Part shown: positions 26,293 to 32,560 of the stretch, one piece after another
Numbering within the stretch: position 1 is the stretch's first letter
Layout of the letters: every line of letters begins with the position of its first letter
Made by a program: the position numbers and the translations under genes
Origin: Rhizobium sp. Q54
Lineage (GTDB): Bacteria > Pseudomonadota > Alphaproteobacteria > Rhizobiales > Xanthobacteraceae
Direction of reading: 5' to 3'
NCBI GenBank assembly: GCA_945870035.1
Contig: CAMBQQ010000042.1
Span: 1-32,560 of the forward strand
DNA: 32,560 bases
Notes under the pieces: generated by a model
Database searches by the model: none
What the model was told of the DNA's origin: nothing
The model's input: the letters and a program-made list of their open reading frames with translations, nothing else

Positions 26293-26467
26293 AGAAAACC
26301 CCCTGGAGGCGTCTTTGCCCGTAGGTCTTCACGCACGCGACCGGGTGGCCGCGCTGCTTCCCCGACCTGAACGGTATTTCAGGGAGATGAATCAGGAGTA
26401 AATTTGGAACTGATTATCGCTTAAAGTTATTGGCACGCTTACGAATATACTACGCTGCTAGCGCGCT

Positions 26468-27997
26468 CTATGCGGACTTAATGGTGACCGGACGCAACAA
26501 GAAGGCCGGCAAATGGCTACCATCGGGTTCCTCGGCGGCCGGCTCGCGTTTCGGTTGCGGCTGGCTCGTGCGCACCGGCGACTTTTCCGGCTGGCGCTTC
26601 GGTTCGTGTCGGCTATCCGGCCGATGACGCGGCTGTTCGCGGGCCGGTTGTGCTTGGTCGACATGAGGTTGCGGCTGCTCCACCGGGGCTTTCGCCTCCA
26701 AGGGAACCTGCTCTTGAGGCGCCGCGTCCTGCCGCGGCTGCCGGTCGCGGCCGCCGCGATTGCGACCGCCGCGTGAGCTGCGGCCTTCGCCGCTGCGCTC
26801 GGAACTGCGTTCGCCCGGCGGGCGGCGATTGGGGCGCGGTTCGCCGCCGGTAGCTTCGGCGGCTTCGGCTTTGGCCGGCTCGCCTATCCACGGGATCGGC
26901 ATTCCCATCAGATTTTCGATGGCCTGCACCGATTTGGCGTCGATCGGCGCCACCAGGCTGATGGCGGTGCCGGTCAGGCCGGCGCGGCCGGTACGGCCGA
27001 TGCGATGGACGTAATCGTCCGGGTGATGCGGCACGTCGAAATTGAACACATGGCTGACGGCGGGAATGTCGAGGCCGCGCGCGGCGACATCCGACGCGAT
27101 CAGGAGCTTGGCGGTGCCGTTGCGGAACGCTTCCAGCGCCGCGGTGCGCGCCGACTGGTCGAGATCGCCGTGCAAGGCGACGGCGTTGAAGCCGTGGCTG
27201 ACCAGCGATTTGTGCAACAGCGCCACTTCGCGCTTGCGGTTGCAGAAAATGATGGCGTTCTTGAAATTCTCGGCGGCACGGATGATCCGGCGCAAGGTGT
27301 CGCGCTTTTCGTGGCCTTCGCGACCGACCGCGCATTGCAATTGCGTGATGGTCGTGGCCGCCGTCGCCGGCTTCGACACTTCGATGCGCACCGGATTGTG
27401 CAGGAAATTGTCGGCGATGCGCTGGATTTCCGGCGGCATGGTGGCGGTGAAGAAAAGGGTCTGGCGCGTGAACGGCACCAGTTTGCCGATGCGTTCGATG
27501 TCGGGAATGAAGCCCATGTCGAGCATGCGGTCGGCTTCGTCAATGATCAGGAGTTCAACGCCCGACAGCAGCAAACGTCCGCGTTCGGAATGGTCGAGCA
27601 GGCGGCCCGGTGTCGCGATCAGGACGTCGACGCCGCGCACCAGCTTCATGTCCTGGTCGCCGAACGAGACGCCGCCAATGATCAGGGCGACGTTGAGCTT
27701 GTGGTTCTTGCCGTATTTGTCGAACTGCTCTTCGACCTGCGCCGCCAGTTCGCGCGTCGGCTCGAGAATGAGCGTGCGCGGCATGCGGGCGCGGGCCCGG
27801 CCTTTTTCCAGCATGGTGAGCATCGGCAGCACGAAGGCGGCGGTCTTGCCGGTTCCGGTCTGGGCGATGCCGAGCACGTCGCGCCGGGCCAGCACATGCG
27901 GTATGGCTTGTTCTTGAATGGGAGTAGGCGTCTTGTAACCGGCAGCGTCGATCGCGCCGATAACCTTGTCGGAAAGACCAAGATGGGAAAAGGACAT
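26468..27997 (-). CDS. rhlE: DEAD-box ATP-dependent RNA helicase, RhlE type
   Basis: This 509-residue helicase remodels RNA in ribosome assembly, RNA turnover or cold adaptation. All motifs are present in order: Q motif (GYKTPTPIQEQAIP), I (AQTGTGKT), Ia (PTRELAAQ), Ib (TPGRLLD), II (DEAD), III (TATMP), IV (IIFCNRK), V (ASDVAARGLDI) and VI (HRIGRTGRAG). The RecA-like core ends at about residue 375. The tail, about 380-509, is disordered and rich in Arg, Gly, Gln and Pro, with RSSRGGRNRGGRD repeats typical of RNA-binding RhlE tails. I start at 27997 (MSFSHLGLSDKV) with GAGG upstream; the frame stays open to 28090, but those residues are not family-like. It is divergent from the alpha/beta hydrolase gene across 192 bases. 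Confidence 0.95.
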   Translation of the reverse strand: MSFSHLGLSDKVIGAIDAAGYKTPTPIQEQAIPHVLARRDVLGIAQTGTGKTAAFVLPMLTMLEKGRARARMPRTLILEPTRELAAQVEEQFDKYGKNHKLNVALIIGGVSFGDQDMKLVRGVDVLIATPGRLLDHSERGRLLLSGVELLIIDEADRMLDMGFIPDIERIGKLVPFTRQTLFFTATMPPEIQRIADNFLHNPVRIEVSKPATAATTITQLQCAVGREGHEKRDTLRRIIRAAENFKNAIIFCNRKREVALLHKSLVSHGFNAVALHGDLDQSARTAALEAFRNGTAKLLIASDVAARGLDIPAVSHVFNFDVPHHPDDYVHRIGRTGRAGLTGTAISLVAPIDAKSVQAIENLMGMPIPWIGEPAKAEAAEATGGEPRPNRRPPGERSSERSGEGRSSRGGRNRGGRDRQPRQDAAPQEQVPLEAKAPVEQPQPHVDQAQPAREQPRHRPDSRHEPKRQPEKSPVRTSQPQPKREPAAEEPDGSHLPAFLLRPVTIKSA

Positions 27998-28189
27998 AAA
28001 ACCTCGAGCAAGGACCATTGAAAGGGTCCGCGCCGGACAAAAGTAACCAGTTGCTATGCGCGGGGGGCGGTCGAATCCAAGTGTTCGCACCGGTTACCAA
28101 GAACATAGGCTCGAAAGGGCCAAAGTCAATGCTCGCGCCCGCATAAACCGCGTTAAAGCTTAATCTTTTCGCATAATAGGGGTCTAAAA

Positions 28190-28897
28190 ATGCCGTCGTC
28201 TTTGCCGCTCGTTCTGGTGCCGGGGCTGATGTGCAGCGCGCGTCTTTATGGGCCTCAGGTTGCAGCGCTGTGGCCGCAGGGGCCGGTCACCGTCGCCGAT
28301 CACCGGCACGGCGGCGACACCATGGCCTCGATCGCGGCCGCCATTCTGGCCGTGGCGCCGGCGCGGTTCGCGCTCGCCGGCCTGTCGATGGGCGGCTACA
28401 TCGCCTTCGAGATGATGCGGCAGGCGCCGCAGCGCATCGCCCGGCTGGCGCTGCTCGATACTTCGGCGCGGCCGGATACGCCGGAGCAGAAAGAGGGCCG
28501 AGCCAAATTCATCGCGATGGCCGAGGCCGGCAAGCTCGACGACATCGTCGAGACGCTGACGCCGCGCTTCCTGCATCCGGATCATCTCAAGGACAAGGCG
28601 CTGACTGATACGGTGCGCGCCATGGCGCAGGACACCGGCGCCGAGGCTTTCGTGCGTCAGGCGAAAGCCATCATGTCGCGCCCGGATTCACGGCCGCTGC
28701 TCGCCGAGATCGGCTGCCCGACCTTGGTGCTTGTTGGCGACAGCGATGTGGTGACGCCGCCGGAACTGGCGAAGGAAATCGCCGCCGGCATCCTCGGCTC
28801 AAAACTGGTTGTTGTGCCGAATTGCGGCCACCTGTCGACAATCGAAAAGCCCGATGCGGTGAACAGGGCGATGAGTGAGTGGCTGACGGGTGCATAG
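28190..28897 (+). CDS. Alpha/beta hydrolase (BioH/MenH-like)
   Basis: This is a 235-residue cytosolic alpha/beta hydrolase. It begins LVLVPGLMCSARLY, with the oxyanion-hole strand. The nucleophile elbow is GLSMGGY (S66), the acid is D186 in VGDSDVVTPPE and the base is H214 in NCGHLSTIEKP. The triad is therefore complete. The substrate cannot be told: BioH, MenH and general esterases share these motifs, and no biotin or menaquinone genes are nearby. AGGGG precedes the ATG at 28190. The gene is convergent with the Bug/TctC gene, with 24 bases between them, and appears to be a single transcription unit. Confidence 0.87.
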   Translation: MPSSLPLVLVPGLMCSARLYGPQVAALWPQGPVTVADHRHGGDTMASIAAAILAVAPARFALAGLSMGGYIAFEMMRQAPQRIARLALLDTSARPDTPEQKEGRAKFIAMAEAGKLDDIVETLTPRFLHPDHLKDKALTDTVRAMAQDTGAEAFVRQAKAIMSRPDSRPLLAEIGCPTLVLVGDSDVVTPPELAKEIAAGILGSKLVVVPNCGHLSTIEKPDAVNRAMSEWLTGA

Positions 28898-28921
28898 GCC
28901 CGCCAGCTCTCGTTGCCGCCG

Positions 28922-29902
28922 TTAATTAAACTTCAGCCCCGCCGCTTTCGCCAGCTTGACGTTCTGCACGATCTCCTTGGCGATCATGGCGTCGAATTCT
29001 TCCGGCGACAGCGGCAATGCTTCGATGCCTTGCGGCGCCATCTTCGATTGCACCTCCGGCAATGCGAGCACCTTCTGCACTTCGGCGTGCAGTTGATTGA
29101 TGATCGCGCGCGGTGTCTTGGCCGGCGCCAGCAGGCCGTTCCAGAAGATGTAATCTGAGTCCGGAAAGCCGGCCTCGATCGTAGTCGGCACGTTCGGCAG
29201 CGCCGCGGAGCGCTTGGTCGTGCTGACGCCGAGCGGCACCAGGCGATTGTCGGCGATGAAAGGCATCGCCGAAGAAATGCCGATGCAGCAGAAATCGACT
29301 CGGCCGGTCATCACCTCGGTCAGCGCCGCCGGTCCGCCGCGGAACGGAATGTGCGTCGCCTTGAATCCGGCCGACAGCCGGAACCGTTCGGCCGCCCAAT
29401 GCGTCGCGCTGCCGACGCCGGCGGACGAGAAAGTCATCTCGCCGCTCTTGGCGCGTTCGGCCAGTTCCTTGGCGGTCTTGATGCCTTTGCCGGGCGCAAC
29501 CAGCAGCACATTCGGCACCACGCCGAACATGGCCACGGCGGCGAAGTCCTTGGCCGGGTCGTAGCTGATCTGCGGATAGGCGGCGGGCGCGGCCGAATGC
29601 GCCGCGGCATTGACCAGCAAAGTGTAGCCGTCCGGATCGGCCTTGGCGACGGCGGCCGAGCCGATGCTGCCGCCGGCGCCGCCGCGGTTCTCCACCACGA
29701 TCGTCTGTCCCAGTTGGCGGGACAGCGGATCGAGCACGATGCGGCCGATGATATCGACAGTGCTGCCTGCGGAAAACGGCACGATGGCGCGAATGACTTT
29801 GTCCTTGGGCCACGCTTCGGCGAAAGCGAGCTTCGGCAAAGCCGGTGCTGCGAGGGCCGCGCCGGCGAGCGTGAGAAAGCGGCGGCGATGGGTGAGGTGC
29901 AT
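28922..29902 (-). CDS. Bug/TctC-family tripartite tricarboxylate solute-binding protein
   Basis: This 326-residue periplasmic binding protein begins with HRRRFLTLAGAALA, an RR-containing Tat-like signal; cleavage is likely near AFAEA. The Bug-fold markers are IVPFSAGSTVDIIGR, VVENRGGAGGSIGSAAVAKADPDGYTLL, GSATHWAAERF, HIPFRGG.AALTEVMTGRVD, PNVPTTIEAGFP and the C-terminal LSPEEFDAMIAKE. Family members bind carboxylates such as citrate, aromatic acids or amino acids. Many are orphans without TctA/TctB membrane partners, as here. The ligand cannot be predicted. It is divergent from the methyltransferase-like gene. A second, interrupted Bug gene lies at 32044, and the 4-hydroxybenzoate hydroxylase gene lies between them, which makes an aromatic acid a possible but unproven ligand. 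Confidence 0.93.
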   Translation of the reverse strand: MHLTHRRRFLTLAGAALAAPALPKLAFAEAWPKDKVIRAIVPFSAGSTVDIIGRIVLDPLSRQLGQTIVVENRGGAGGSIGSAAVAKADPDGYTLLVNAAAHSAAPAAYPQISYDPAKDFAAVAMFGVVPNVLLVAPGKGIKTAKELAERAKSGEMTFSSAGVGSATHWAAERFRLSAGFKATHIPFRGGPAALTEVMTGRVDFCCIGISSAMPFIADNRLVPLGVSTTKRSAALPNVPTTIEAGFPDSDYIFWNGLLAPAKTPRAIINQLHAEVQKVLALPEVQSKMAPQGIEALPLSPEEFDAMIAKEIVQNVKLAKAAGLKFN

Positions 29903-30125
29903 GGCGGGGCTCCTTGGCGTTTCCTGAACGTGTCAATTCCGTGCATCGCTCGTTCAAGCGGCGACGCTTTTCTTGAGAGCCAATGGTGCCCATGACGGCA
30001 CGAACAAGGGAAGGGGAAAGCGCGAAAAAACCGGCAAGCGCGGCAAAAAAACTCAGCGTTGTGGCTGTCATTGGCCCGCCTGTTGTATGATCGTGAAAAT
30101 TTGCCGCACCGAGGAGTCCTGCGCG

Positions 30126-30617
30126 ATGGTCACGCCGCCAGACGACACCGCCAGAGTGATCGCACCACCGCCGCTTCTGGCGCTGGCGGTCGTTGTTTTC
30201 GGCTTGCTGCTGGACTGGTTGCTGCCGGCCTATGTGCTGTCGCTGATCCTGTCGCCGACCGGGCGGATCATGCTGTCGATCATTCTGATCGGCGCCGGTG
30301 GAGCTCTGGGATATGCTGCGGTGAAAACCTTTCGCGCCGCCGGCACCCGGGTCGAGCCGTGGAAGCCTTCGACTGTGCTGGTCGGTGACGGTGTGTTCGC
30401 CTGGCTGCGCAACCCGATGTATGTCGGCGGCGTGCTGATACTGGCCGGCCTGGCGATTGCGCTGGCGTCGGACTGGATGCTGGTGCTGACAATCCTGCTG
30501 ATGCCGGTCATTCATTTCGGCGTGGTCCGGCGCGAAGAGCGTTATCTCGCGGCCCGGTTTGGCGAGCCCTATCGCCAGTATATGGCGCGGGTGCCGCGCT
30601 ACGGCTGGCCGTTTTAA
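30126..30617 (+). CDS. Isoprenylcysteine carboxyl methyltransferase (ICMT)-like integral membrane protein
   Basis: This 163-residue protein has about four hydrophobic helices: 17-35, 38-60, about 95-115 and 118-132. The C-terminal half has the ICMT/PEMT-family signature RNPMYVGGVLILAGLAI, then RREERYLAARFGEPYRQYMARVPRYGW. These residues form the SAM pocket and the conserved C-terminal RxEE...FG..Y..Y...V.R motif. Bacterial members methylate unknown, often lipid-like, substrates. The start at 30126 was chosen because GAGGAG lies 9 bases upstream and the remaining 163 residues match the family; the frame remains open to 29973 with basic, Cys-rich residues that do not look real. No partner gene is obvious. 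A 12-bp palindrome follows its stop. Confidence 0.85.
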   Translation: MVTPPDDTARVIAPPPLLALAVVVFGLLLDWLLPAYVLSLILSPTGRIMLSIILIGAGGALGYAAVKTFRAAGTRVEPWKPSTVLVGDGVFAWLRNPMYVGGVLILAGLAIALASDWMLVLTILLMPVIHFGVVRREERYLAARFGEPYRQYMARVPRYGWPF

Positions 30618-30621
30618 GTGC

Positions 30622-30633
30622 GAACAATTGTTC
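30622..30633. promoter_or_regulatory. Perfect 12-bp palindrome upstream of pobA
   Basis: GAACAATTGTTC is a perfect inverted repeat, 96 bases before the pobA ATG and 5 bases after the preceding stop. The length and position would suit a dimeric regulator controlling pobA. No pobR-like gene is present in the window. A weak promoter candidate (TTGCAC at 30657 with TATAGG at 30679) lies between the palindrome and the gene. Function is inferred. Confidence 0.4.
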
Positions 30634-30728
30634 AACCGCATCCCCGTCGGCTCCCTTTGCACCGGCCCGGCCGGCGTTTATAGGGGGCGGGAAGAAAGTC
30701 GCTGTCTAAACATCCCGGAGGTCGATCC

Positions 30729-31895
30729 ATGCGCACACAAGTGGGAATTATCGGAGCAGGTCCCGCGGGCCTGGCTCTGGCGCGCATGCTGCATCTTCAG
30801 GGCATCTCATCGATCATCATCGAAAGCCGCAGCCGCGACTATATCGAAAACCGCATCCGCGCCGGCCTGATCGAGCACTGGGCCGCCGACATGCTGACCG
30901 ATATCGGCGTCGGCGAGCGCATGAAGCGCGAAGGGCTGGTGCACTGGGGCACCAATATCGCCATCAACGGCGACATGCACCATATCGATTTCAAGGCGCT
31001 TCTGAACAAACGCATCACCATCTATGGCCAGCAGGAAGTGGTGAAGGATCTGGTCGCGCGCCGTCTCGCCGATGGCGGCGACCTCTTATTCGAGGTCGGC
31101 GACGTCAGCGTGCACGATCTCAAGTCCGACAGACCAAGCATCCGCTTCAGTCATGACGGACAGGCGAAAGTGATCGAATGCGATTTCATCGCCGGCTGCG
31201 ACGGCTATCACGGCATCAGCCGGCCGAGTTTTCCCGATGGCGTATTGAGCGTGTATGAACGTGACTATCCGTTCGGCTGGCTCGGCATTCTGTCGGAATC
31301 GCCGCCGCCGGATCACGACCTGATCTACTCATACACGGACGATGGCTTCGCGCTGTACACGATGCGCTCGCCGACCTTGGCGAGACTTTATCTGCAATGC
31401 GATCACGATGAAGACGTCGCCGCCTGGCCTGACGCCCGCATCTGGGAACATCTGCACAAGCGGCTCGGTGGCGCGCGCAAATTGCAGGAAGGCAAGATTC
31501 TGCAGAAGGGCGTCACCGCGATGCGCTCCTTCGTGGTCGAACCGATGCAATACGGCCGGCTGTTTTTGGCCGGCGACAGCGCCCATATCGTGCCGCCGAC
31601 AGGCGCCAAGGGCATGAACCTCGCTTTCGCCGATGTGGTGATGCTGTCGCGAGCGTTTGAGGGTTTTTACAAGAAGCAGCGCAGCGATTTGCTCGATGGT
31701 TATTCCAAGGCCTGCCTGAAGCGAGTCTGGAACGCGCAGCGCTTCTCGTGGTGGATGACGCGGCTGATGCATCGCTTCCCCGACGAGCAGGCCTTCGACC
31801 GCCGCCGCCAGCTGTCGGACCTCACTTACATCACCAGTTCGGAAGCGGCGATGAAGTCGCTGGCCGAGCAGTATGTCGGCCTGCCGATTGATTGA
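30729..31895 (+). CDS. pobA: 4-hydroxybenzoate 3-monooxygenase (p-hydroxybenzoate hydroxylase)
   Basis: This 388-residue FAD enzyme converts 4-hydroxybenzoate to protocatechuate with NAD(P)H and O2, feeding the beta-ketoadipate pathway. It aligns from residue 1 with the well-known Pseudomonas enzyme. FAD motifs are GAGPAGL (9-15), AGCDGYHGISR, and GDSAHIVPPTGAKGMNLA. Substrate-site residues known from that enzyme are kept: R44 (RIRAG), the tyrosine of LIYSY (Y201), the arginine of TMRSPT (R214), the R220 and Y222 equivalents, and the final YVGLP tyrosine (Y385). S212 is replaced by threonine. At the NADPH-contacting positions 33-34 it has Ser-Arg instead of Arg-Gln, so cofactor preference may differ. 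CGGAGG precedes the ATG. No pca or pobR genes are visible nearby. Confidence 0.95.
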   Translation: MRTQVGIIGAGPAGLALARMLHLQGISSIIIESRSRDYIENRIRAGLIEHWAADMLTDIGVGERMKREGLVHWGTNIAINGDMHHIDFKALLNKRITIYGQQEVVKDLVARRLADGGDLLFEVGDVSVHDLKSDRPSIRFSHDGQAKVIECDFIAGCDGYHGISRPSFPDGVLSVYERDYPFGWLGILSESPPPDHDLIYSYTDDGFALYTMRSPTLARLYLQCDHDEDVAAWPDARIWEHLHKRLGGARKLQEGKILQKGVTAMRSFVVEPMQYGRLFLAGDSAHIVPPTGAKGMNLAFADVVMLSRAFEGFYKKQRSDLLDGYSKACLKRVWNAQRFSWWMTRLMHRFPDEQAFDRRRQLSDLTYITSSEAAMKSLAEQYVGLPID

Positions 31896-31912
31896 CGGGG
31901 TGAAAATTCCGT

Positions 31913-31950
31913 TGCCCATCGATCCCGGTGGGCAGGCGCCGCGGCGTTTT
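31913..31950 (+). terminator. Possible terminator after pobA
   Basis: TGCCCA (31913-31918) can pair with TGGGCA (31929-31934). A short CGCC-GC-GGCG palindrome followed by TTTT (31937-31950) comes next, 18-55 bases after the pobA stop. The second stem has too small a loop to be strong, so this is only a candidate. Confidence 0.35.
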
Positions 31951-32043
31951 CCGCTGACAATTGGCATTTCCGACTCCGCAACGGCGGTGTACCTTTCCTG
32001 AAACGCCGGCCTGAAGAACGGCGATGCAGGGGAGAATGCCATC

Positions 32044-32417
32044 ATGAGTCCGGTTAGATCGACGGCGAAGGCCGCCGCCTGTGCGCTCGCCGCGGCGCTG
32101 TTATTTGGCGCCGCTCCGGCGAAAGCGCAGAGCGACTATCCCAACAAAGTTATCCATTTCGTCGTCGGTTTTGGCGCCGGTGGCGGCAACGATCTGTTCG
32201 CCCGCCTGGTCGTGCAGAAACTCCAGCAGAATACCGGTTGGAACGCTATTATCGAAAACAAGCCCGGCGCTGGCGGGCGGCTGTCGTCAAGCTATGTCGC
32301 CAAGCAGCCAGCCGACGGTTACACCGTTCTGGTCGGTGCTTCGGGGCAGATGGCCATTGCCACAGCGGCTATCGCCAATCTGGATTACCACGCCACCAAG
32401 AGCTTCATCCCACTTAA
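32044..32417 (+). pseudogene. Bug/TctC-family solute-binding protein, interrupted by an IS5-type element
   Basis: The ATG at 32044 follows GGGGAGAATGCC. The protein begins with a Sec signal peptide (AAACALAAALLFGAAPAKA, cleavage likely at AKA-QS). The Bug-fold N-terminal lobe follows: DYPNKVIHFVVGFGAGGGNDLFAR, ENKPGAGGRLSSSYVAKQPADGYTVLVG, and ANLDYHATKSFIPL. The match stops after about residue 124 (FIPL, codon at 32413). The next bases are the left end of an IS5-family element, and the frame then adds about 25 unrelated residues to a stop at 32491-32493. An intact relative would continue for about 200 residues, so the second lobe is missing and ligand binding should be lost. The remainder presumably lies beyond the IS, outside the window. 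It is downstream of pobA by 148 bases. Confidence 0.85.
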
Positions 32418-32560
32418 GGGCACCTCGAAAAATAGCATGCCCCTCGGCCCCGTGCGAGTCTGCTGCCCTGACGGCATGATTCTAGGAGACTGACGATGGG
32501 GCAGCTCGGATTTTTCGATGCGGATAATCGGCTGGCGGCACTATCGGCGAAAGGCGATCC
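32417..32560 (+). mobile_element. IS5-family insertion sequence, left end (continues past window)
   Basis: The left end lies at about 32416-32419, where the Bug reading frame loses similarity, next to a CTTAA that could supply the short TA-rich target duplication. The outer bases GGGCACCTCGAAAAATA look like an IS5-group terminal repeat from memory. About 80 bases later the transposase gene starts in the same orientation. The right end is outside the window, so the inverted repeat and duplication cannot be confirmed. Confidence 0.75.
32496..32560 (+). CDS. IS5-family transposase, N-terminal fragment (runs off window)
   Basis: ATG at 32496 is preceded by TAGGAG at 7-8 bases. The 21 visible codons read GQLGFFDADNRLAALSAKGD after the initiator. 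This matches the typical N-terminus of IS5-group DDE transposases (M.Q.GFFD...RL..LS.KGDPL). The catalytic domain lies beyond the window end. Confidence 0.8.
   Translation, partial: MGQLGFFDADNRLAALSAKGD

Overview
The window looks like a core chromosomal segment of a high-GC alphaproteobacterium of the order Hyphomicrobiales, probably near Bradyrhizobiaceae/Xanthobacteraceae (Bradyrhizobium, Rhodopseudomonas or Pseudolabrys-like). This is inferred from five things: the amiC-PBP1A-prfB gene order; a suf operon carrying two cysteine desulfurases and sufT, headed by an Irr/ICE-like palindrome; a palindromic intergenic repeat of a type I recall from that group; Bug/TctC-type binding proteins; and a diguanylate cyclase with an N-terminal region I associate with that group. 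No species can be named from sequence alone.

Layout. 1-532: the 3' end of an IS481-type transposase abuts a decapitated SGNH hydrolase gene. 628-5728: cell-wall amidase (amiC), class A penicillin-binding protein 1A, and prfB (RF2) with its programmed +1 frameshift. 5935-9511: a 70-residue secreted small protein, an MFS transporter, a membrane-anchored M23 peptidase and a one-cysteine BCP peroxiredoxin. 9720-13316: a large AsmA/YhdP-like envelope protein, followed by a palindromic repeat and the convergent tyrS. 14784-17314: anmK (TTG start), a GntR/FCD regulator and an alpha/beta hydrolase.

17405-25198 is the main functional block, the suf iron-sulfur cluster assembly operon. Its order is: cysteine desulfurase of the IscS/NifS class, sufB, an unrecognised 100-residue gene, sufC, sufD, sufS, sufT, sufA, and a TfoX-domain gene. 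Several junctions overlap by four bases (ATGA or GTGA), so translation is probably coupled. A perfect 15-bp ICE-like palindrome upstream suggests iron-responsive control by Irr. A strong hairpin terminator overlaps the end of the TfoX-domain gene and serves the convergent diguanylate cyclase.

25225-32560: a diguanylate cyclase, a RhlE-type DEAD-box helicase, an alpha/beta hydrolase, a Bug/TctC solute-binding protein, an isoprenylcysteine-methyltransferase-like membrane protein and 4-hydroxybenzoate 3-monooxygenase (pobA). Last is a second Bug/TctC gene cut by the left end of an IS5-family element whose transposase runs off the window.

No intergenic stretch exceeds about 250 bases, and I see no tRNA, rRNA or CRISPR array. 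Most of the window is ordinary. The best candidates for something undescribed are the unknown gene embedded between sufB and sufC, the TfoX-domain gene at the end of the same operon, and the small Cys-containing secreted protein at 5935.
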